From NCBI GenBank assembly GCA_001969505.1, contig LSSK01000030.1, positions 1 to 34,774 on the forward strand: a stretch of DNA of 34,774 nucleotides, in the 5' to 3' direction. The stretch is from Zancudomyces culisetae. Taxonomy: Eukaryota; Kickxellomycota; Harpellomycetes; Harpellales; Legeriomycetaceae. Shown piece by piece: positions 28,836 through 34,774 of the stretch; the stretch's first letter is position 1; each line of letters opens with the position of its first letter. A model generated the notes under the pieces. It was not told where the DNA came from. It searched no databases and saw only the letters and a list, made by a program, of their open reading frames with translations. Both the position numbers and the translations under genes were made by a program.

Positions 28836-30203
28836 CCGTTTTATTTTTTCAATATCCTGGAGAGTTTCCATTGGATCCATTACGCTTTGATCGTAGTAAA
28901 ACTCGCAAAATCCTGAAAAATCCAACCCACGGTTTTTGGTGCCATACCTGCCTATCAGCTGCCTCAGCTGTGCGCTGATCACTGGATTTCCGCCTACTTT
29001 GTATTTCCCTTTCATTGCTGCTACCATGTCCAAATTGGCAGAGGAGACTGAACTCCCCTCTGGTTGGTTTACAAAGTAAATATATCGTTCTAGTTCACCA
29101 ATGTCCAGGATGTCGTCTTTGTTTATATCAAATTTCTGGAACACACCTTCTAATACCGTGACTATTTGGATGCTGAGCCCATTCCTTTGCCTGTTGAATA
29201 GAATTGTGTTATATTCTATATATCCTTCGCATTGCTTTTTCATTTCGAGCAACTCGTTGTGTATCTCATGGCTACTCGTTTTTCCGTTGTTGGTTCTACT
29301 CCCATTGCTGCTGCTACCAGCATTTATGCTTCCCTCCTGGATCTTTAGTTGGCTTTGCATGCAATACTCCAGAGAATCATCCACCATTCCCTGGTTTTGG
29401 TGATAGCTATAGTATATCCCTAGTCCAATTTCGACAAATACCAACGCCTCTTCGTATTTTCCCAGAATAAAACAAACGCATGCCAAGAGTTGGAAACACT
29501 CAATTTCCCATGGATAATACTCTATTTGTATTTTAAAGCAGATATTATTTGTTAATACGGCTATTGTTGATTCATCTCGTTTTTGTATTTCGTACTTCGT
29601 AAAGCCACCGGTTCAAAAAGCGAAAAAAAAAATAAGGATCCGATTCTGATTGACTTACCGAGCAAATCTATAATCCTTTTTACACAACTCTCCACTCTAT
29701 TTTCAACCAACACACCATTGGTTATCAGCATTTCGTTTATTTGCAGCTTGATTTCATTGATTTCGTTAATTGCGTCCTGTGCTCTTGCTGGGTTGTTGCT
29801 GTACACTTTCAAATACCGTGCCTGATAGATTTGTTTGGAACCTACGGCCTGAACGCTGAAATTTTCACTGGGATGTATTTTTATGACGTTTGCCTTAGTT
29901 AGAACCCTATAATAATACTCTGAATCTCCAAAATCGATCTTACTCCGTCTATGTTGTATTTTCGTCGTTTAAAACCCATTAGTCAAACCACAAGTGGTAA
30001 ATATTGTCATAGCAATATATAAAACAAACTACAATGCATGTGTAAATAAAAGAATTAGTAACTCGTTACTCTTTCCAAATTGTGTCCTGATTTAACTTGG
30101 TATACATTTCCCTACATGTCTGCATTGCAGCGAGCGTTTCGTTCAGAGTCAATTCGGAGACTATTTGCTTTAGTATCTCTACGGGTAAATCCACAAAATT
30201 CAT
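28818..30203 (-). CDS. F-box protein with TPR-like segment and EF-hand
   Basis: There are three exons on the minus strand: 30203-30070, 29948-29659 and 29560-28818. The introns are 121 and 98 bp (donors GTAACG and GTAAGT, acceptors CATAG and AATAG), and the total is 388 residues. Exon 1 encodes an N-terminal F-box: VDLPVEILKQIVSEL, then TCREMYTKL and DTIWKE, the last completed across the junction as WKERSKIDFGD. F-boxes bind Skp1 and recruit substrates to SCF ubiquitin ligases. A TPR-like hairpin follows at about 145-180 (LLACVCFILGKYEEALVF). A canonical EF-hand loop DINKDDILDIGE has D, N, D, D and E at positions 1, 3, 5, 9 and 12, and a degenerate second one is near GTKNRGLDFSGF. An SCF receptor responsive to calcium is an inference. 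I do not recognise a named orthologue. Its 3' end overlaps the BRCT gene. Confidence 0.8.
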
Positions 30204-31915
30204 TTTTTTCCCTCTCCGTCTCTAATCTCTTTATGTTTTATATGCTGCTGGTATATACAAATCGATTTTCTATAATATTTTCACTTTATGATATCGCTAT
30301 GCCCTTTTTTCCTCAAAGCTTGTCTTAGCCTTTGAACATTAATGTATACACATCATTCACTTACAACTGTTTAAAAAAAAAAATTTTTTTTTCAAGCGAT
30401 ACGGCCAATAATTTTACCGCAGATTTTTGATTGTACCAAATAATTCGCCATGCTAACGACCTCGATCGAACTTCACGAAAAGGGACCAATACTGAATTTT
30501 TTTCAATCTTACGTATTGCTGTGTATACATAATCACCAATTCATATTCTTGCCCTAACTCTAGTATATTATCGATTATGGTGATGGACAGAAGACAAAAA
30601 AATCCTAACTCCAGTATTTTTTTCGCTATGATTAAATATCATCTTCAAGTTGGTATGACATTTCTCCCAGCCAAAGAGAGTATTTCCAAACATAAACTCC
30701 ATTGAGTTTGTTTTTTGCAGTTTTCTTTATCTTAAAATCATGCAAGCGTATACTGAATTCTATTTCCTATTTTTAACTATGTATAGAATATTGTTAGAAG
30801 CGTATAATTCTACTTGGCTGAGTAAGTATAAACTCAAAATGATGAGAAAATAGACCATCTGACCTTCAAGATGACTCCGCAAATATAAATGTTTAAATGG
30901 TATGTCATAATTCAACCACAAGCAATTTTTTAAGCATCTGCTCTTTGGGGTTTGGAAATTTATTCTAGGTCATTTAATCTACATCGCCACGCATAAGCTT
31001 TGTTCTTGAAACATCACATCATGGATGTTCTTAGTTCAAGCAAGAAAGATGGTGGTGGTGTGAAAAATGTCCTTGTTATATAATGTAATGTATTATTAAC
31101 AACTCGAATGTATTGAATACAAGTAAGAGGTTTTTTTTTTGGCTAATGGAATTTGTTTGGAATTGATTTGCTTTACTTGATACTCTGATGTAATTTCAAG
31201 TAGGCAGCTATAAAGGATACTAGGGAATCTGAGGCTTGTCTAGTTTTGTGTTTTGTGTTTTGTATATAAAAACTCAAATCAGACCATTTTTACTTGTCTT
31301 TTGTCTGGTGTTTCTGAATTGATTTTGTAATTGACTTTGTAGAGTTGTATTTAAAATGCGCGAGCATCCCACGCTATAAAAAAAAAACACATACTTTCAC
31401 GCGGAATCCAGTCACACATAATTTGACTTTTGCAGATCTCGCTAAACAATTGGACTTTATTATTGGCATTATCCCAATAGTAATATTCCATTATTAAAGT
31501 TCAAGGCGCATAAAAAAGTAAAACATAGAGAATTAATAAACCAGAAGGGAGTATGAGTAAGGGAACAAAACTCCTAAGCAGTGGTTATGAAACGAAAAGC
31601 CATTCCACATTTATTTTGTTTTTTATATTTTTTGGAAAACGGTTCGTAAAGTAAGCGAAATGCCTTGTAAAAATAAACCGAATGGTGATTACAAATCTCG
31701 GCACATAAAATAAAGGGATGAAAGACAACCCATTTATGCTCCACTCCCATTTTATTTGGCATTTTCAACTTTTTTTTTTGTTTCAGAGTCATATAAAAGG
31801 CGGTTGGAGCTAATGTGATGTCCATTTTCATAACAAACTTTTTCGTAAAAATAAAAAAGTAATATCAAACGAACAAAACGGCAGATAGCCTCCAAGAAAA
31901 AACAGTTTAATAAAT
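30204..31915. promoter_or_regulatory. Divergent intergenic region, F-box and uridine phosphorylase genes
   Basis: This 1.7 kb of AT-rich DNA has no convincing gene. It includes A/T homopolymers near 30371-30392 and 31130-31140, a gttttgt repeat near 31241-31262, TATA-like sites (tatataaaa near 31263, ctataaaaaa near 31374) and a strong TATAAAAGG near 31792. An 85-codon ATG frame on the minus strand (31574-31831) covers this TATA region only in part and was not accepted. I saw no tRNA. Confidence 0.45.
31792..31799 (+). promoter_or_regulatory. TATA box of the uridine phosphorylase gene
   Basis: TATAAAAG lies 117-124 bp upstream of the ATG at 31916, the same spacing as the TATAAAAG before the NUP159-like start. 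The assignment rests on motif and distance. Confidence 0.55.
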
Positions 31916-32961
31916 ATGCCCGTCAGTGCAATGAGCGATGCCAACTTCCCTGTTGACGACCAGGGAAGGACTTACCACGTCGAATGCAAGCACGGAGACA
32001 GTAAGCCTTTCTTCAATTTATTTATGTTTTTGTAGTAAACAGCATTCAAATTTGTAAAACCCTCGCGCAAATAAGGTGAATAATGTAAAATTAACGCGCC
32101 TTTATTTAATTTTTTTGATATAACTCGCTGTTTATAGTTGCAAACCGCCTTGTCACAGTTGGAGACCCAGCAAGAGCAAGACTAATGGCCAAAAAGTTTG
32201 ACAAAATTGTCTTTGAGCATTCTTCTCATAGAGGATTCCTTATTATCACTGGTATATATAGAGGGGTACCAATAACCGTTGTGTCTATTGGAATGGGTTT
32301 ATCTATGATGGATTTCTTTGTGAGGGAGGTGCGTGCAGTTGTTGATGGTCCATTGGTTATAATTAGATTCGGATCATGTGGATCTATCTGTGACGCTCAA
32401 CCAGGAAACATCATCGTTGCCGATAGTGCATATGGTATTATGAGAAACTATGACCACTTCACCAATCCTGCAAAGAAGAATGAGGAGCCATACATCATTA
32501 CCGACAAAGTTCCAGCCGACTCAGCACTCACAAAGAATCTGACAGAGAAACTAAAGGGATTTATGGGTGGTGATAAGGTGTTTGTAGGCGCTAACGGATG
32601 TGCAGATTCATTTTATGGCAGTCAAGGCCGTTTAGGCTCCCATTTCAGGGACGAAAACACAGGCCTGATTCAAAGACTCAAAAAGACATATTCTGATGCC
32701 GTATCACTCGAGATGGAGGCTCACATGCTTTACCATCTAGCAGCAGCATCTACTGATGGAGAGGGAAATCCAACGATCAGGGCTGCATGTGCCATTATAG
32801 TATTTGCAGGAAGAAACGGGAATACCTTTATCACTCCTGAGCAATCTGTAATTGCTGTCGAAAATTGTACAAAGTCCATTTTCGAGACCCTTTATGAAGA
32901 CAACCTTGGTGGTGCCGAATTGCATCCTACCGAGGGTAGTGTGTGGGAGCACGCTGTTTAA
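31916..32961 (+). CDS. Uridine phosphorylase family protein
   Basis: There are two exons, 31916-32000 and 32138-32961, with a 137-bp intron (donor GTAAGC, acceptor TTATAG), joining to 302 residues. The junction restores GDIANRLVTVGDPARA, the phosphate-binding start of the PNP/UDP phosphorylase fold. Other family blocks are VSIGMGLSMMDFFVRE, IIRFGSCGSICDAQPGNIIV (about 103-122) and VSLEMEAHML (about 218-227), where the Glu-Met-Glu segment contacts ribose. The enzyme cleaves uridine with phosphate to uracil and ribose-1-phosphate in pyrimidine salvage. Length matches fungal homologues. Specificity within the family (uridine versus other nucleosides) cannot be settled by eye. S. cerevisiae relies on Urh1 instead, whereas this organism has a Urh1 homologue as well. 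A good TATA box precedes the gene. Confidence 0.88.
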
Positions 32962-34774
32962 TCTTATTATCTCGAGTATGTTAACTTCTAAAGCCTGCAC
33001 TTTTATTTTTTCTGTTTTTGCCTATATTTAGGTTTTTTAAAAAAACTCCGCAAAGTATACACTTGCTATAATTTAAAAGAAAGCGTAAAATAGTACATTA
33101 ATGACAGCATGAGTAAGTGAAGGAGGTAGCACATCTCGAGTCGGCTAGGATGCTCCCTCCCTCTCTATCCCTTATTCATTGGCCCATATTCACCCACGTT
33201 TGTTTTTAGCAGATCGAAAATGAACCAACCAGCCTGGTTTTGCATCCAGCTTTTGAAAAAGATATACTGTCTCATTCCATCCAATAGTTGTAACGAAAAA
33301 AAATTTTCTTTCCAGAAATGGGGTTATCTTCCCTCCCCCCCTCCCCCCAGGACCACAGAAAAAAAAGTGAAGGGACAATTCAACTCAGATTTGCAAGGGG
33401 AAATTAGAAGAAAATTTTTTTTTAAACCGCATCAATTTACGTTTCGGCTATAAATATGGCTTGAAAGTTTGAGTTGATATCCAGAACTTTTTTTTCAAGA
33501 ATTAGCTTATTAACTGTTTAACCCCTTGAGCACTTGGCGGACCACGACCCTTTTCCAGATAAAGCCTTTACTCATTGTAAATGTGGCCATCTTTTTTGAG
33601 ATTTTCACAAATGAGGTAGTGATAGTGTTACTGTCCCTAAAATTAAAGGCTGGTGTATGGTCTGTCTGCGGGCAGTCTTAGCAGCTAGAATCAAAAAAGG
33701 TAAGCGCCGGATATTTTAAACCAGACATAATAACTCTTTCATTTTGGAGGGTGATAGTTTTACTTTGTGATGATATATTTTCATGCACCACTCTAACTCG
33801 CAAGGCAATCATTTGTCCCTGGTGTAAACTGGGGTCAAGTTTTTGTTTGTGTGCGGGTATGACGAGGATTTTACGAATATGCTGAATATTTGGACTACAT
33901 TCTTCTCCGTAGTATACTAACCACAGCGTATAGCACTATATTGGCTGTTTTGATTAACCTTTGGTATGTTTGATATCATTGTAGGCACTCGTGGAATTCG
34001 TTTGTAATGCTTTTTTATTTCTGTTTAGACTACTAGAATATTTTCTCTCTTGTTTATATGTGTATTTTTATGTAGCCATGTTAATTTGGAACTTTAATAT
34101 TTTTTAAAAAAAGCGTAATAAAAGCTATCTTTATCTAAATGTCTGGCTGAACATCTCAAATATATAGTAATTAGCTTTTATATTAAACGTACTACGTATA
34201 TGAATAGTTTGGTGTGAAAATCGAGCAAGTGAACCTCTTTTTTAGTTTTAACTCCGCCACCACCATCTCTTTCTCCTACTGGTATGCAGTGCGTTAGTGG
34301 TACTTTTGTGTGTTAACCATACATTTATTCCCCATTTTCTATACAACTGGGATCAAACTTTATCAGACACTTTGAGCCTACATCGATTTACAGAAAAGAT
34401 GCTCAAGAGCAATGAGCAAATTGATAGTATTCGAGTCTCCTATATGTAAACATATTAGTTGGAGGGGGAAAAAACACAGAGTTAAAATATACAAGAAAAA
34501 ACGAATCAGTTCATCCACCCCTTTTCATTGTATGAGGAAGTGGTTTCTGTTAATGGCAGAGTAACAAACTCAAATGATTAGCAAAAAGTCAGACCTGTAT
34601 CACGTCTAATCGTATTTTTGTTTTTCCCAATAAATGTTTAGCTTTAATGGGTGAGAAACAGGTATACTTTGGGTATATTCAAATAAAAGCGCGTTATTAT
34701 TGACTAGGCTTCTGGGTAGCGTGTATTGTAGTAAAGATGTTGATAGCTCCGCTATACTATTCTTCACAGAATAT
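32962..34774. other. Gene-poor right end of window
   Basis: In 1.8 kb after the phosphorylase stop I found no frame with recognisable similarity on either strand. Short frames at 33190-33378 (minus) and 33220-33453 (plus) overlap each other across a C-rich run (33331-33350) and look random. T-rich stretches just after 32961 probably serve 3'-end formation. No tRNA cloverleaf or repeat array was seen. Confidence 0.4.

Noticed and set aside
30080-30328. 82-codon plus-strand frame at 30080
   Set aside because: It starts at TTG and lies antisense to the F-box first exon, which has much stronger support.
31574-31831. 85-codon ATG frame on the minus strand near the phosphorylase promoter
   Set aside because: It has no recognisable domain, it contains the TATA box of the phosphorylase gene, and its Lys/Phe/Tyr-rich composition fits random AT-rich DNA.
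17786-32961. Candida-type CUG-Ser genetic code, suggested by AT richness and homopeptides
   Set aside because: CTG falls on invariant leucines in URH1, the BRCT gene and the IFRD-family gene, so Ser decoding is not plausible.
34420-34445. attcgagtctcc, resembling a tRNA B box
   Set aside because: No A box, acceptor stem or anticodon arm can be drawn around it on either strand.

Overview
The window looks like nuclear DNA of an ascomycete yeast. It is AT-rich, and its protein genes are homologues of yeast or fungal proteins: nucleoporin Nup159, uridine ribohydrolase Urh1, ribosomal protein Rps17, checkpoint protein Dpb11/Rad4 and an F-box protein. Several genes carry short introns of about 65-160 bp with GTAAGT-like donors, TACTAA-like branch sites in several of them, and TAG/CAG acceptors. 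In-frame CTG codons fall on strongly conserved leucine positions in at least three unrelated genes, so the genome most likely reads CTG as Leu and is not from the CUG-Ser (Candida-type) clade. The genus cannot be fixed from the sequence. No tRNA, rRNA, transposon or CRISPR array was recognised.

Left part (1-11302): a very long Nup159-like gene runs leftwards off the window edge. It shares an 845-bp promoter region with a rightward gene for a large, unrecognised helical-repeat-like protein full of Gln, Gly and His homopeptides. Middle-left (11303-18808): a short convergent region holds seven perfect AACCT repeats (TTAGG on the other strand). It is followed by a leftward gene for a 1755-residue coiled-coil protein of unknown function, then URH1, also leftward.

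Middle (18809-24492): a rightward six-exon IFRD-family gene (507 residues after splicing) faces the three-exon RPS17 gene, whose first exon is only the ATG. Right part (24493-32961): a multi-exon DPB11/rad4/TopBP1-type gene with about six BRCT domains meets a leftward three-exon gene. The latter encodes an F-box protein with a TPR-like segment and an EF-hand, and the two coding ends overlap by 18 bp. A two-exon uridine phosphorylase-family gene follows. The last 1.8 kb shows no convincing gene.

The genes are mostly housekeeping: mRNA export at the pore, translation, replication/checkpoint control, SCF ubiquitin ligase and pyrimidine salvage. Two different uridine-cleaving enzymes, a hydrolase and a phosphorylase, lie 13 kb apart. 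The most unusual items are the F-box/TPR-like/EF-hand architecture, the six-BRCT Dpb11, the tail-to-tail coding overlap, the interstitial TTAGG tract, and two very large proteins without a recognisable family. Exon coordinates were worked out by eye from splice signals, phase and family similarity, and have not been checked against transcripts.
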